Positions 11,306 through 21,536 of a stretch of 64,000 nucleotides of DNA are shown here, piece after piece. Numbering within the stretch: the first letter of the stretch is position 1; the number at the start of each line of letters is the position of its first letter. This DNA comes from Xanthomonas massiliensis. Lineage in GTDB: Bacteria; Pseudomonadota; Gammaproteobacteria; Xanthomonadales; Xanthomonadaceae. Position numbers and translations under genes: made by a program. The DNA lies in NCBI RefSeq assembly GCF_900018785.1, contig NZ_FCOY01000007.1:1206001-1270000 (forward strand). Direction: 5' to 3'. Under the pieces are notes generated by a model, which was given only the letters and a program-made list of their open reading frames with translations, was not told where the DNA came from and did not search any database.

Positions 11306-12610
11306 ATGAAACTGACCTCGATCCATTTGCAGAACTACCGTGCCCACAGGGATTTGCGTGTGGAATTCAGTACCAATTTCAATGTGGTGGCCGGTATCAA
11401 TGGTAGTGGAAAAACGTCGCTCTTGAAGGGGATTTCTGAGGGGTTAGCAGGTTTGTTAATGGGCGTTCCGAACCTTATTCCTCATGTCTTCAAGGAAGTG
11501 GATTATGCGTATGTCAGTGCCGTGCATACAGAGGGACGTTATCGCTTCGAGCCACTGTTTCCCGTAACGGTAAAAGCTGAAGGGCGCGTCGTAGAAAACG
11601 ACTTCACCATCATAGTAAAAAAAGCGAGCGATGTTGCACAACTTGCTTTTGAAGGAAGGTCTCCACTGCGTGATCTCATTCAAGGCAGAGGGAATAGCCA
11701 GCCGACGCAGGGACATATAGTCCTACCGGTGGTTGCCTTCTACCGCGCCAACCGCCGATGGCTCGCTGAGCGCAGTCAGGTGATGCAGGCAGCCATGGAA
11801 AAACCCTCCCGCCACGATGGCTACCAACAATGGTGGGATGCGGCTATTAATGTCTCTGCTTTGCAGCATTGGGTAATCGGCAAGTGCCTGGAGCGTTATC
11901 AACGCTCGTCCGAGACAGGCAAGCGCTTCCATGAGATCGACGATGACGAACTGGCACTGGTCAATACCGCATTGACCGCTGCCATCGAAGGCATTGGCGA
12001 TCTGCGCTACGACATGCAGCAGAAAAGTTTGCTGGTGAGTTGGCAACAGGCAGAAGGTGACGAGCAGAAAACCATTTCCTTCGATCACCTCAGCGACGGC
12101 CAGCGCGCGGTGATCTGCCTGGTGGCGGATATTGCCCGACGCATCTGCCTGCTCAACCCGCAACTGGGTAAAGATGTAATCCGCAAAACGCCAGGTGTAG
12201 TGCTGATCGATGAACTGGACGTGCATCTACATCCCCGCTGGCAGCGCGGTATCGTCAATGGCCTGAAGGCCGCATTTCCATCCGTGCAATTCATTGCCAC
12301 CAGCCATTCGCCCCAGGTACTGGGCGAACTGCAACCGGAAGAAATCATCCTGCTGCGCGAGGGTGGGACTTCCCAGCCGCAGGTCAGCTATGGGCTGGAC
12401 TCCAGCCAGGTGCTGGAAGAAATCATGGGGGCATCCTCCCGTAACCTGAAAGTGGACGAAAAGCTGAAGCAACTGTTTGAGAAGATCGAAAACGGTCCAC
12501 TGAACGAAGCCAAGCGACTGCTGACGGAGTTGAAGAAGTCCGCGCCTCAGATTCCCGAACTTGGCCGTGCCGACGCCCTGATCCGCCGCAAGGAGGTGAT
12601 CGGGCGATGA
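11306..12610 (+). CDS. AAA-family ATPase, Septu PtuA-like
   Basis: A 434-residue ABC/SMC-like ATPase of the OLD/RecF type. Walker A GINGSGKT is at about 30-37, the signature-like stretch LSDGQRA is near 261, Walker B VLIDELDVHLHP is near 299-310, and a switch histidine is in TSHSPQ. It is followed, with a 4-bp overlap, by an HNH nuclease gene, the arrangement of PtuA-PtuB in Septu and of related retron effectors. The start at 11306 is preferred because GAGG lies 6 bp upstream. An ATG at 11294 overlaps the methylase stop and is possible. The first third of the gene (to about 11730) is AT-richer than the rest, hinting at mosaic origin. Confidence 0.85.
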   Translation: MKLTSIHLQNYRAHRDLRVEFSTNFNVVAGINGSGKTSLLKGISEGLAGLLMGVPNLIPHVFKEVDYAYVSAVHTEGRYRFEPLFPVTVKAEGRVVENDFTIIVKKASDVAQLAFEGRSPLRDLIQGRGNSQPTQGHIVLPVVAFYRANRRWLAERSQVMQAAMEKPSRHDGYQQWWDAAINVSALQHWVIGKCLERYQRSSETGKRFHEIDDDELALVNTALTAAIEGIGDLRYDMQQKSLLVSWQQAEGDEQKTISFDHLSDGQRAVICLVADIARRICLLNPQLGKDVIRKTPGVVLIDELDVHLHPRWQRGIVNGLKAAFPSVQFIATSHSPQVLGELQPEEIILLREGGTSQPQVSYGLDSSQVLEEIMGASSRNLKVDEKLKQLFEKIENGPLNEAKRLLTELKKSAPQIPELGRADALIRRKEVIGR

Positions 12611-13254
12611 AGCATGTGCAAAAGCAGGAAGCGCCGGTGAGCTTCGAACGATGGAAAGCGCAGGCCAATGACGATTGGCAGCCGACCTATGCCGATTTGC
12701 AGAACCCGGAGAAGGCGCAACTGCAAGAAGCCTTGCTGAGCGAGCAGGGCTGGGTGTGCTGCTATTGCGGTCGCAGCATCGAGCAGGCGCATAGCCATAT
12801 CGAACATTTTCGCCCCCAGGAGCACTATCCAGACAGGGTATTGAGCTACGACAACCTGCATGCCTCCTGCATTCGTGAAACCAGTCCGGGAACGCCCTTG
12901 CATTGCGGCCATGCCAAGGGCAATGCCTTTGATGAGGCGCTTGCAATAAGTCCGACGACCCCTGGCTGTGAACAGCAATTCCGCTACACGTTGGACGGAC
13001 AAATCATCCCGAAAAATGACAACGCCGCCTATATGTGCAACTTGCTGAAACTGGATATCGAGTTCCTGAACGACCGCCGGGCAGCAGTTCTGCAAGGTGT
13101 GTTCGACAACGATTTTCTGGAGAACGCCAGCACGGACGAACTGAATCGTCTGCGAGAAGGTTACAAGCGGCCCGATGCCGATGGCCATCTCCCGGATTTC
13201 GGCCATATCGTGGCGCGTTATGCCGAACAATTGATGGGGGAGGCTGATGCGTAG
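12607..13254 (+). CDS. HNH endonuclease of the TIGR02646/PtuB-like family
   Basis: A 215-residue nuclease candidate. A zinc-knuckle CCYCG (about 51-55) is followed by HIEHFRP (64-70), which is the HNH core, then DNLHASC (about 82-88) and HCGHAKG (99-105), the order typical of TIGR02646 proteins found beside AAA ATPases. The ATPase gene overlaps it (ATGA), so the two products are probably made together and form a complex in which the ATPase controls DNA cleavage. The next gene starts inside its last 8 bp. All likely metal and catalytic residues are present, and no truncation is visible. Confidence 0.85.
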   Translation: MKHVQKQEAPVSFERWKAQANDDWQPTYADLQNPEKAQLQEALLSEQGWVCCYCGRSIEQAHSHIEHFRPQEHYPDRVLSYDNLHASCIRETSPGTPLHCGHAKGNAFDEALAISPTTPGCEQQFRYTLDGQIIPKNDNAAYMCNLLKLDIEFLNDRRAAVLQGVFDNDFLENASTDELNRLREGYKRPDADGHLPDFGHIVARYAEQLMGEADA

Positions 13255-15145
13255 CGCCACCGACCTCTTCGAAGAACTCAACTCGGTCGATGAGTCCACC
13301 CGCATCGAGGCCAAGCGCGCCAGTGAGCTGGGCAAATCCGTGATGCAGACGGTCATCGCCTTCGCCAATGAGCCTGGGCTGGAGGGCGGCTATCTGCTGC
13401 TGGGTGCGGACTGGTTCGTCAACGACAAGGGCGATACGGTGTACCGTGCCGCCGGCCTGCCCGATCCCGACAAGGTGCAGCGCGACCTGGCCAGCCAGTG
13501 CGCGTCCATGCTCAATGTCGCCTTGCGGCCGGAGATGCAGACCGAGACCGTGGACGGCAAGACGGTGCTGGTGGTGTACGTGTCCGAGGCCGATGTCACC
13601 CAGAAGCCGGTCTATCTCAAGGCTACCGGTTTGCCGCGTGGCGCCTACCGCCGCATCGGCTCCAGCGACCAGCATTGCGTGGATGAAGACCTGTGGGTGC
13701 TGCGCGGCGAAAGCCAGCCGCTGCATGGGCCGGATTCCAGCATCCTGCCCAATGCCCGGCTGGACGACTTCGACCCGGCCGCCGTAGCCTCCTATCGGCG
13801 CGAACGTGCCCGCATCAACCCCCAGGCTGAGGAACTGGATTACGGCGACGAGGACCTGCTCGAAGCCCTGGGCGCGTTGCGCCGCGTGGACGGTCAATTG
13901 CAACCAACGCTTGCCGGTATCGTGCTGTTCGGCAAGCCATTGGCCTTGCGCCGGTTGTTGCCCATGGTGCGCATCGACTACATCCGCGTACCAGGCAACG
14001 AATGGGTGGAAGACCCTGAAAACCGCTTCCAGTCCATCGACATCCGCAAGCCGCTGCTGCTGGCGCTGCCACAGGCCGAGGCCAGCATCATCGACGAGCT
14101 GCCCAAGGGTTTTCGTCTGCCCGAAGGGCAATTGCACAGCGTGCAGGAGCCGATCCTGCCGCGCAAGGTGATCCGCGAGGCGCTGGCCAATGCCGCCATG
14201 CACCGCAGCTACACCGTGCACAGCCCGACCCAGATCATCCGCTACAGCAACCGCATCGAAATCCGCAACGTCGGCTATTCGCTCAAGGAGCCTGCGCAGT
14301 TGGGTACACCGGGGTCGCGCCTGCGCAACCCGGCCATTTCCGCCGTGCTGCACGACCTGCACCTGGCCGAGGCCAAGGGCACCGGCATCCGCGCCATGCG
14401 CCGCCTGGCCGCCGAGGCAGGCTTGCCCTTGCCGGAATTCCACTCCGACCGGCAGGCCAACGAGTTCCGGCTCACCCTGTTCCTGCACAACCTGCTGACC
14501 GAGGACGACCACGCCTGGCTGCGGGAGTTCGCCGGCCCGGCGGTCAGTGCCGATGAGGCCAAGGTGCTGATCTACACCCGCGCCACGGGGGCCGTAGACA
14601 ACACGGCCTGCCGGGATTTCTGTGGGCTGGATACATTGGCGGCCAGCCTGGTCCTGCGCCGGCTGCGCGACCGGGGCCTGTTGGAAAAGCAAGGTGCCGG
14701 CAGCCGCACTTATTACGTATTGGCCGATGCCGAGCGGCAGACGGTTGGGGATGCTAGCCAGGCAGAGCTGCCACTGGGAATCCCCGTGGGATCGACGGAC
14801 GGAGGAGGGGGGGATTCACCACCAAGCATGGGGGGATTTCCGGAATCCCCCCATGTTCTCGCCGATGTCCCCCCCGAGCTACAAGCAAGGATCACGGCGG
14901 CCGGCCCGAAACCTCGCCAGGCTGAGGTTCGTGAGCTGATCCTGACGCTGTGCGCTCTGCGCCCCTACACCGTGGCCGAGTTGTGCCAAGTGCTTGGACG
15001 CCGCGACACCAAGGAATTGCGCCGCACCTACCTGCGTCCCTTGCGAGATGAAGGGCGGCTTGCCCTGAAGTACCCCGAAACCGAGAAGCACCCGCATCAG
15101 GCCTATGCCACGGTTGAGCGGGTGGTGGAGTCGGGTGATGAATGA
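13247..15145 (+). CDS. AlbA_2 (Schlafen-type) domain ATP-binding protein
   Basis: A 632-residue protein starting with an AlbA_2/Schlafen-like putative nucleic-acid-binding domain (about 5-135; core RIEAKRA near 20). A middle region resembling the HATPase_c_4 fold of RecG-like regulators follows (about 290-410; REALANAAMHRSY near 310-322 and IEIRNVG), then winged-helix segments. A low-complexity linker (about 515-545) encodes an 11-bp inverted repeat in DNA. Proteins of this architecture are seen as regulators and in defence islands, but their biochemical role here is unknown. The start overlaps the HNH gene by 8 bp and has GGGGAG 4 bp upstream. The operon context suggests it senses or regulates the system. 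Confidence 0.78.
   Translation: MRSATDLFEELNSVDESTRIEAKRASELGKSVMQTVIAFANEPGLEGGYLLLGADWFVNDKGDTVYRAAGLPDPDKVQRDLASQCASMLNVALRPEMQTETVDGKTVLVVYVSEADVTQKPVYLKATGLPRGAYRRIGSSDQHCVDEDLWVLRGESQPLHGPDSSILPNARLDDFDPAAVASYRRERARINPQAEELDYGDEDLLEALGALRRVDGQLQPTLAGIVLFGKPLALRRLLPMVRIDYIRVPGNEWVEDPENRFQSIDIRKPLLLALPQAEASIIDELPKGFRLPEGQLHSVQEPILPRKVIREALANAAMHRSYTVHSPTQIIRYSNRIEIRNVGYSLKEPAQLGTPGSRLRNPAISAVLHDLHLAEAKGTGIRAMRRLAAEAGLPLPEFHSDRQANEFRLTLFLHNLLTEDDHAWLREFAGPAVSADEAKVLIYTRATGAVDNTACRDFCGLDTLAASLVLRRLRDRGLLEKQGAGSRTYYVLADAERQTVGDASQAELPLGIPVGSTDGGGGDSPPSMGGFPESPHVLADVPPELQARITAAGPKPRQAEVRELILTLCALRPYTVAELCQVLGRRDTKELRRTYLRPLRDEGRLALKYPETEKHPHQAYATVERVVESGDE
14827..14855. repeat. perfect inverted repeat within the AlbA_2 gene
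   Basis: Two 11-bp arms (CATGGGGGGAT and ATCCCCCCATG) flank the 7-nt loop TTCCGGA. The hairpin is inside the coding frame, in a glycine/proline-rich linker, and further G- and C-runs lie on both sides. It could be a palindromic insertion that kept the frame open, or an mRNA structure. Confidence 0.8.
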
Positions 15146-15172
15146 AACCGGCCTGAGAAAAGCGGACGCCGT

Positions 15173-18100
15173 ATGCAACCCCTGATCGTCTCCCAGCAGA
15201 TCACCCAGGGCGTCGCCGACTTCCTGCGTGCGGCCTTCCCGGCCACCACGCCGGGCTTCGATGGCCTGATCCAGCGTTTCCTGGCCGACCGCGACCGGGT
15301 GTTCAAGGGGCCGTACCTGACCTTGCCGCTGCCGTTCCGCAAGCAGCCCGATAGAGGCCAACCCGCGTTCGCCTGGCTGCCGCCGGGCTTCGTCCCCCAT
15401 GCTCACCAGGGCCGGGCGTTCGACCGCCTGGCCGGCGAGCAGGCCCGATCGACCCTGGTGGCCACCGGCACCGGCTCGGGCAAGACCGAGTGCTTCCTCT
15501 ATCCCATCCTGGAGCATTGCCGCGAACAACGGGAACTGGGCCGGCCGGGCATCAAGGCCATCATCCTGTACCCGATGAACGCGCTGGCTTCGGATCAGGC
15601 CAGCCGCCTGGCCAAGGAGATCCTGCGCACACCCGCCTTGGCCGGTATTCGCGCAGGCCTGTACGTGGGCGAGGCCCCGGCCGAGGTATCCTCCCGCGTG
15701 CAGCAACTGGCCGATGGCGGCTTCTCGATCATCACCGACCGCAACGCCCTGCGCGAAAACCCGCCGGACATCCTGCTGACCAACTACAAGATGCTGGATT
15801 TCCTGCTGATCCGGGCCGCCGATGTGCCACTGTGGGCGCGGCAGCAGCCGGATACGCTGCGCTATCTGGTGGTCGATGAGCTGCATACCTTCGACGGTGC
15901 CCAGGGCACGGATCTGGCCTGCCTGATCCGCCGCCTCAAGGGGCGGCTGGGGACGCCGCCGGGGCAACTGGTGTGCGTGGGCACCTCGGCCACGCTGGGC
16001 AGCGATGGCGAACAGGATTTGCTGGCGTTTGCCGGGCAGATCTTCGGCGAGACGCTGGATGACCAGGCCGTGATCGCCGAGGACCGCGAGCCGGTGGCGG
16101 ACTATCTGGCGGATGCCGTGGTGGAGTTCACCCAGTCTCCGCCGCCGGACGCCGCGTCGGTGCTGGATCCGGCAGGCCATGACGGCTTGCCGTCCTGGCT
16201 GGCGGTCCAGGTGCCACTGTGGTTCGGCACCTCATGCAGCGCCGAGCAAGTGAACGATGCGGGCTGGCGCTGTCGCTTGGGCGGGATGCTGAAAAGCCAT
16301 TTCGCCTTCCAGAACCTGTTGCGCGACATGGAGCGCCTGGGGCCACGCGCCGTGGCGCTGGACGATCTGCTGGCGGTACTGGCGCGCCGCCTGCCACCTC
16401 ATGCCGACGCGCGCTATCCACTGCTGTGGCTGGGCAGCCTGCTGGCGCTGGTGGCGCATGCGCGCCAGCCTCGCGGTGTGTCGCTCGACGCGGTGCGCGG
16501 CGAACAGGACACGGCCTTCTTCCTGCAAGTCAAGGTGGAGCTCTGGCTACGCGAACTGCGGCGCATGGTGGCTTCGCTGGACAACCCGCCTCGACTGACC
16601 CATCACGACGATCTGGGCAAGGCCGAGCAGACACAGGTCTGGTTGCCGGTGATCCACTGCCGGGACTGCCACGCCACCGGCTGGGGCGCGACCTTGCCCA
16701 GGACCAGCCCGAACCAGTTCAATCAGGATATCCAGCAGTTCTACAGCGCCTTCTTCGCCGAGGATGTCAGCACCCGCTTTCTGTTTCCCCATGGCGAAAG
16801 CGCGGACCCGAAGGTGTTCGAGCACAGGAAGGTCTGCCCGCGCTGCGGTACCCTGCATGCGCTGGGGCAGACGCACTGCGACTGCGCCGAGGACCCGGTC
16901 GCGTTGGTGGACGTCGATGTGACCGCCAACCTGCGCGAAGGCACGCGCAACGGTGCCCGCTATACCCGTTCCCATCACGACTGCCCGTACTGCGGCGGGC
17001 ACAAGACGCTGTCGATCGTCGGTTCACAAGCGGCCAGCCTGGCGGCGGTGATGCTGGCGCAACTGTTCGGTTCACGTTTCAACCCGGACAAGAAGCTGAT
17101 CGCGTTTTCCGATTCGGTGCAGGACGCGGCGCACCGTGCGGGGTTCCTGGCGGCCCGGACCTGGCGCTTGAACTTGCGCCCAGCGGTGGCCCAGGTCATC
17201 GCCGCGGCGCAGCAGACCGGGGAACCGCTGACGCTGGCGCAGTTACCTCAGGCCTTCGAAGACCATTGGCTGCCTGCAATGGGACAGGGCCATTACCTGG
17301 CCAATTTCCTGCCGCCGCAACTGCATTGGCTGCGGGATTTTGAAACGCTGATGAGCGAAGGGTCGCTGCCAACCAATAGCGAGTTGCCGCAGGATTTGCG
17401 TCGCATCCTGCCGTGGGTGCTGAATGCCGAGTTCGGCCAGGACGCCCATATCGGCCGCAGCCTGACCGTGACCGGGACCGCCAGCGTGGAACCGCCACCA
17501 CAGGCACTGACATCGGCCGTGCAGTGGATGCTGCCACGCCTGCAGGCCACGCTGGAGCCGCTGGCTGGTGTGCCGGCGGAGGCCCTGGCGGTATTCCTGC
17601 AGGGCATCGTGCAATCCCTGCAGCGGCTGGGGGCCTGGCGCGACGCTGGACTGCATTTCTATGCACAGGTCGGCAATCGGCCGTGGGTCTACAAGCGCAA
17701 TCCGGTGCAGTTCCAAATGCTGTCCGGCCCGCGTCCGCCACGCTTCGTAAGCCTTGTCGATTACCAGCGCTGCGTCGGTGTGTTGGGTAGCCACGCGAAG
17801 TGGTATCGCGCCTGGGCCTTCAAGACACTGAAACCGCTGCATGCGTTGGCTCTGGGCGCTGACAGTTTGCTGCCGGCGCTGTATCAGCTGGCATTCGAGG
17901 CGCTGGCCGAGGTGGGTTTGCTTGGCGCCGAACAGGCAGACGGCAAGCCGGAGATTCGCGTGTGGGGGCTGGAGCCTGGCGCTTTTCTGGTGTCCCTGGG
18001 CAGCCGCGCCTGGCGCTGCGACACCTGCCGCAGCGAGTGGCGCACCGGGGCTGAAGTGTCGCTCGCCGGGCAGCCTTGCCGGCACCCTGGCTGCCGAGGG

Positions 18101-21100
18101 CATCTGGAAGCGCTGGCGGAAGGGGATGCCGACTATTACCGCAGCCTGTATCTGCGTGCGGACATCCAGCGCGTGGTCGCCCACGAACACACCGGCCTGC
18201 TGCCACGCGGTACGCGTGAGCGGGTGGAGCACAGTTTCAAGTCCGATAGCCAGGCGCCTGGCAGCATCAATGTCCTCTCGGCCACGCCGACGCTGGAGAT
18301 GGGGATCGACATCGGCGATCTGTCGGCGGTGCTGCAGTGTTCCGTGCCGCCACAGCAGGCCAACTACATCCAGCGTTCGGGACGCGCGGGACGCAGCACC
18401 GGCAATGCCTTGTTGCTGACCATGGCGGCCAGCAAACCGCACGACCTGTATTTCTGGGCCGACCCCAGGGAAATGATCGCCGGCAGCGTGCCGGCACCAG
18501 GTGTGTTCCTCAACGCCTCGGCGGTGCTGGAGCGCCAGTTGACGGCGTTCACGCTGGATTGCTGGGTGCGCGAGCGGGGTCGCAGCGCGTCGATTCCGCA
18601 GGAGATCCGCATGGTGCTCAGCGCGGTGGACAACGGTGCGACGACGCGCTTTCCCTTCCCCTGGCTGGAGTATGTGGAGGCAAACCGGGCTAGCTTGCTG
18701 GATCGCTTCCTGGCGCTGTTCCAGCAAGGCGGCGGGCAGATACTGACCGAAGCCACCCGACAGTGGCTGGCGCGTTTCGTCAATGGTCGGCAGGACGAGG
18801 AAAGCTCCCTGACCTTCAAGATCATCAGCAAGCTGCAGGGCATCGCCCGTGACGTGGCGCAGATCAAGCGTCTGCGCGAGAAGACCGCCAAGGAAGCGGA
18901 GAAGCTGGAACAGCTTCCGGTGCGCGGCGAGGAACAGGAGGAAGAGCTGAAAACCCTGCGCCAGGAACGTGCGGCGTTGGCGCGCCTGATCGGTGGGATC
19001 GAGGGCAAGGCCACCCTGAACGTCTTCACCGACGAAGGCCTGCTGCCCAACTATGCCTTCCCCGAACAAGGCGTGCTGCTGCGCTCGATCATCGTGCGCG
19101 ACACCCGCCGGGAAGGACCGCCTGCCGAGCCATTGACCTTCGAATACGAGCGCCCCGGCGCAACCGCCATCACCGAGCTGGCGCCCAACAACACCTTCTA
19201 TGCCGAAGGCCGCCGGGTGGTCATCAACCAGGTGGATGTTTCACGCGTCAAACCGGAAGCCTGGCGCCTGTGCCGCCAGTGCTCCTACGCCGAGCCCTTG
19301 TCGGCGGGCGACCGGCACCACCAATGCCCGCGCTGCGGCGACGGCCAGTGGCGCGATACCGGGCGGGTCCATGAAATGCTGCGCCTGACCACGGTGTTCG
19401 CACGCACGTTGGACCGCGAAAGCCGGATCGCCGACGATTCCGACGAGCGCACACGTGGTTTCTACGTGCGCCAGGCGCTGGTGGACAGCCCTCCGGAAGC
19501 GGTGCGCCAGGCATTCGCCATCGACAACCCAAGTTTCCCGTTCGGATTCGAATTCCTCGACCGGGTGACATTCCGCGAGGTGAACTTCGGCGAGCAGACG
19601 GTGGATGCCACGCCGATGACCATCGCGGGCGAAGAACTCAACCGGCCAGGTTTCGCCATTTGCCCTGAGTGCGGCACGCTACAGCGTCGGCGCAAAGCAG
19701 AAGAGCTTTATCGCAACCATGCCCCCTGGTGCTCACGCCGCAAAACACCCGAGGCCAGCACCCAGCAATGCATCTTCCTGTACCGGGAGTTCGCCAGCGA
19801 AGGTATCCGGCTGTTCCTGCCCGAGGTCGGATTTGCCGAATCCAAGGAAGCCTTGCTGAGCTTCATCTCCGCGCTGGAACTGGGGCTGAGTAAACGCTTC
19901 AAGGGTGCGGTGGCGCACCTGCGCATCGCTACCGACGTACGGATGGCGGCAGACTCGGAGTCGGCGCGGACCTATCTGGTGATCTACGACAGCGTGCCCG
20001 GCGGTACCGGATATTTGAAGGAACTGATGCGCGACCCAGCCCCGCTGTTCGAAGTATTCAGTCAGGCGGCAACCGCATTGAACACCTGCAGCTGCAACCA
20101 GGACGACACCGCCGATGGCTGCTATCGGTGCATGTACCGCTATCGCAACAGCCATGAGCGCCAAGCCATCTCGCGCACGGTGGCACAGAAGCTGTTGGCA
20201 CAGATCCTGGAGCATCGTGCAGCGCTGAAGCGTGTCAGCAACCTTTCACAGCAACCGGACAATAGCCTGCTGGAAAGTACGCTGGAAAAACGATTTCTCG
20301 AAGCACTGCGGCGTGAGCATGCTGGCGTCGCGTTCACGCTCAAGGACAAGCTCGTCGGCGGTAAGCATGGGTACCTGATCCAGGCAGGCAGTCGCCGCTG
20401 GCGTCTGGAATTGCAGGTGGCACTCGGTGAGCGCGAAGGTGTCGTCGTGCCATGCAAACCAGATTTCGTTTTCTGGCCCGACGACGGCGTGGACGATGTG
20501 CCGGTCGCGGTATTCACGGATGGCTGGCAGTACCACAAGCACATCGTGGCCGAAGACTTGGCCAAGCGCATGGCGGTAGCCAAGAGTGGGCGGTTCGCTG
20601 CGTGGACGCTGACCTGGGACGACGTTGACGCGGCCTTGCGTGCCGAAGCGGCCCCGGATTCCACGGCCTGGGACGAGTTGCTGCTCGGGCCTGCCGATCA
20701 GGTGGTCACACGTCTATGCGAAGCCCAGGGGATCGCCTCGTTGGCCGCCTTCCACCGTTTGTCACCTTTCCTCCAACTGCATCGGCGGCTGGCGGAGGGG
20801 CGGCACGATGCCTTGCGCCGCCTCGCCGGCGTACTGGGTGCGGCCATGTCAGTGCCACCTGGCGATGACGCCGCCTTGCAAGGCTTCAAGCAAGGTACCT
20901 TCCTCTGTCGGCTCGACGACTATGGCTTATTGCCCGACACCCACCTACACCGCTGGGGTCATCGCTCCTTGAGTGCTGTCGCGCAATGGCTGGCAGGCCT
21001 GTCGCCGGAACAGTTGCAACAGTGGATGACCGGCCAGGCTGCTGTATCCGCAGAGCCTGTCGTGCTGGTGCAGTGGCAACCGGGCGATGTACCGGAGGCC

Positions 21101-21535
21101 GATCTGCAACGGCGCTGGCGCCATCTCTGGCAATGCCTGAACCTGCTGTTACCCTTGCGTCATCTTTGGGCAGGCCATGACGAGATGACTGGCCTGCCTG
21201 GTTTCCAAGCCAGTCCTGCACTGCGCCAAGCAGAACAGACGTTCGACAGTCATTGGCAAACGGCACTGGAGCTGGCCAGCCCGGATGTGCAGGCATGGTT
21301 GCTTGCATTGGCGCATGCAGGAGCACCGCTGCCGGAAATCGGCTTCGAATTGACGGACGAACGCGGCCGGGTACTGGCAGAGGCAGAGCTGGCCTGGGTC
21401 AGCCTGAAGATCGCCGTACTGCTGGCCGATTACCAGACCGATGCGTCCCGCTTCGAGGCAGAAGGCTGGACGATCCATATCGCAACCGACGACGCGCCCG
21501 CCCAGGCGCTTCTGGATAGCTTGAAGGAACATTGA
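15173..21535 (+). CDS. giant DEAD/DEAH-like helicase with DUF1998 region and Vsr-like C-terminal domain
   Basis: A 2120-residue superfamily 2 helicase. The Walker A motif GTGSGKT is at about 99-105, the box-II variant DELH at about 235-238, TSAT follows, and motif [10 protein letters not shown] is at about 1067, with roughly 800 residues of inserted sequence between the two helicase lobes. Several CxxC pairs (near 497, in the mid-500s, about 600, near 950 and 1370, about 1500) suggest zinc ribbons. The DUF1998-type signature DGCYRC is at about 1648-1653. Residues about 1750-1830 (KPDFVFW with Asp1764, then FTDGWQYH with Asp1783) look like a Vsr/PD-(D/E)XK-type nuclease core. In DISARM the helicase DrmA and DUF1998 protein DrmB are separate; here both features are in one chain. 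No DrmC-like phospholipase-D gene is present. Confidence 0.85.
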   Translation: MQPLIVSQQITQGVADFLRAAFPATTPGFDGLIQRFLADRDRVFKGPYLTLPLPFRKQPDRGQPAFAWLPPGFVPHAHQGRAFDRLAGEQARSTLVATGTGSGKTECFLYPILEHCREQRELGRPGIKAIILYPMNALASDQASRLAKEILRTPALAGIRAGLYVGEAPAEVSSRVQQLADGGFSIITDRNALRENPPDILLTNYKMLDFLLIRAADVPLWARQQPDTLRYLVVDELHTFDGAQGTDLACLIRRLKGRLGTPPGQLVCVGTSATLGSDGEQDLLAFAGQIFGETLDDQAVIAEDREPVADYLADAVVEFTQSPPPDAASVLDPAGHDGLPSWLAVQVPLWFGTSCSAEQVNDAGWRCRLGGMLKSHFAFQNLLRDMERLGPRAVALDDLLAVLARRLPPHADARYPLLWLGSLLALVAHARQPRGVSLDAVRGEQDTAFFLQVKVELWLRELRRMVASLDNPPRLTHHDDLGKAEQTQVWLPVIHCRDCHATGWGATLPRTSPNQFNQDIQQFYSAFFAEDVSTRFLFPHGESADPKVFEHRKVCPRCGTLHALGQTHCDCAEDPVALVDVDVTANLREGTRNGARYTRSHHDCPYCGGHKTLSIVGSQAASLAAVMLAQLFGSRFNPDKKLIAFSDSVQDAAHRAGFLAARTWRLNLRPAVAQVIAAAQQTGEPLTLAQLPQAFEDHWLPAMGQGHYLANFLPPQLHWLRDFETLMSEGSLPTNSELPQDLRRILPWVLNAEFGQDAHIGRSLTVTGTASVEPPPQALTSAVQWMLPRLQATLEPLAGVPAEALAVFLQGIVQSLQRLGAWRDAGLHFYAQVGNRPWVYKRNPVQFQMLSGPRPPRFVSLVDYQRCVGVLGSHAKWYRAWAFKTLKPLHALALGADSLLPALYQLAFEALAEVGLLGAEQADGKPEIRVWGLEPGAFLVSLGSRAWRCDTCRSEWRTGAEVSLAGQPCRHPGCRGHLEALAEGDADYYRSLYLRADIQRVVAHEHTGLLPRGTRERVEHSFKSDSQAPGSINVLSATPTLEMGIDIGDLSAVLQCSVPPQQANYIQRSGRAGRSTGNALLLTMAASKPHDLYFWADPREMIAGSVPAPGVFLNASAVLERQLTAFTLDCWVRERGRSASIPQEIRMVLSAVDNGATTRFPFPWLEYVEANRASLLDRFLALFQQGGGQILTEATRQWLARFVNGRQDEESSLTFKIISKLQGIARDVAQIKRLREKTAKEAEKLEQLPVRGEEQEEELKTLRQERAALARLIGGIEGKATLNVFTDEGLLPNYAFPEQGVLLRSIIVRDTRREGPPAEPLTFEYERPGATAITELAPNNTFYAEGRRVVINQVDVSRVKPEAWRLCRQCSYAEPLSAGDRHHQCPRCGDGQWRDTGRVHEMLRLTTVFARTLDRESRIADDSDERTRGFYVRQALVDSPPEAVRQAFAIDNPSFPFGFEFLDRVTFREVNFGEQTVDATPMTIAGEELNRPGFAICPECGTLQRRRKAEELYRNHAPWCSRRKTPEASTQQCIFLYREFASEGIRLFLPEVGFAESKEALLSFISALELGLSKRFKGAVAHLRIATDVRMAADSESARTYLVIYDSVPGGTGYLKELMRDPAPLFEVFSQAATALNTCSCNQDDTADGCYRCMYRYRNSHERQAISRTVAQKLLAQILEHRAALKRVSNLSQQPDNSLLESTLEKRFLEALRREHAGVAFTLKDKLVGGKHGYLIQAGSRRWRLELQVALGEREGVVVPCKPDFVFWPDDGVDDVPVAVFTDGWQYHKHIVAEDLAKRMAVAKSGRFAAWTLTWDDVDAALRAEAAPDSTAWDELLLGPADQVVTRLCEAQGIASLAAFHRLSPFLQLHRRLAEGRHDALRRLAGVLGAAMSVPPGDDAALQGFKQGTFLCRLDDYGLLPDTHLHRWGHRSLSAVAQWLAGLSPEQLQQWMTGQAAVSAEPVVLVQWQPGDVPEADLQRRWRHLWQCLNLLLPLRHLWAGHDEMTGLPGFQASPALRQAEQTFDSHWQTALELASPDVQAWLLALAHAGAPLPEIGFELTDERGRVLAEAELAWVSLKIAVLLADYQTDASRFEAEGWTIHIATDDAPAQALLDSLKEH

Positions 21536-21536
21536 A

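Noticed and set aside
17243..19069. 608-codon minus-strand frame opposite the giant helicase
   Set aside because: It overlaps conserved helicase coding sequence and has no similarity to known proteins on reading.
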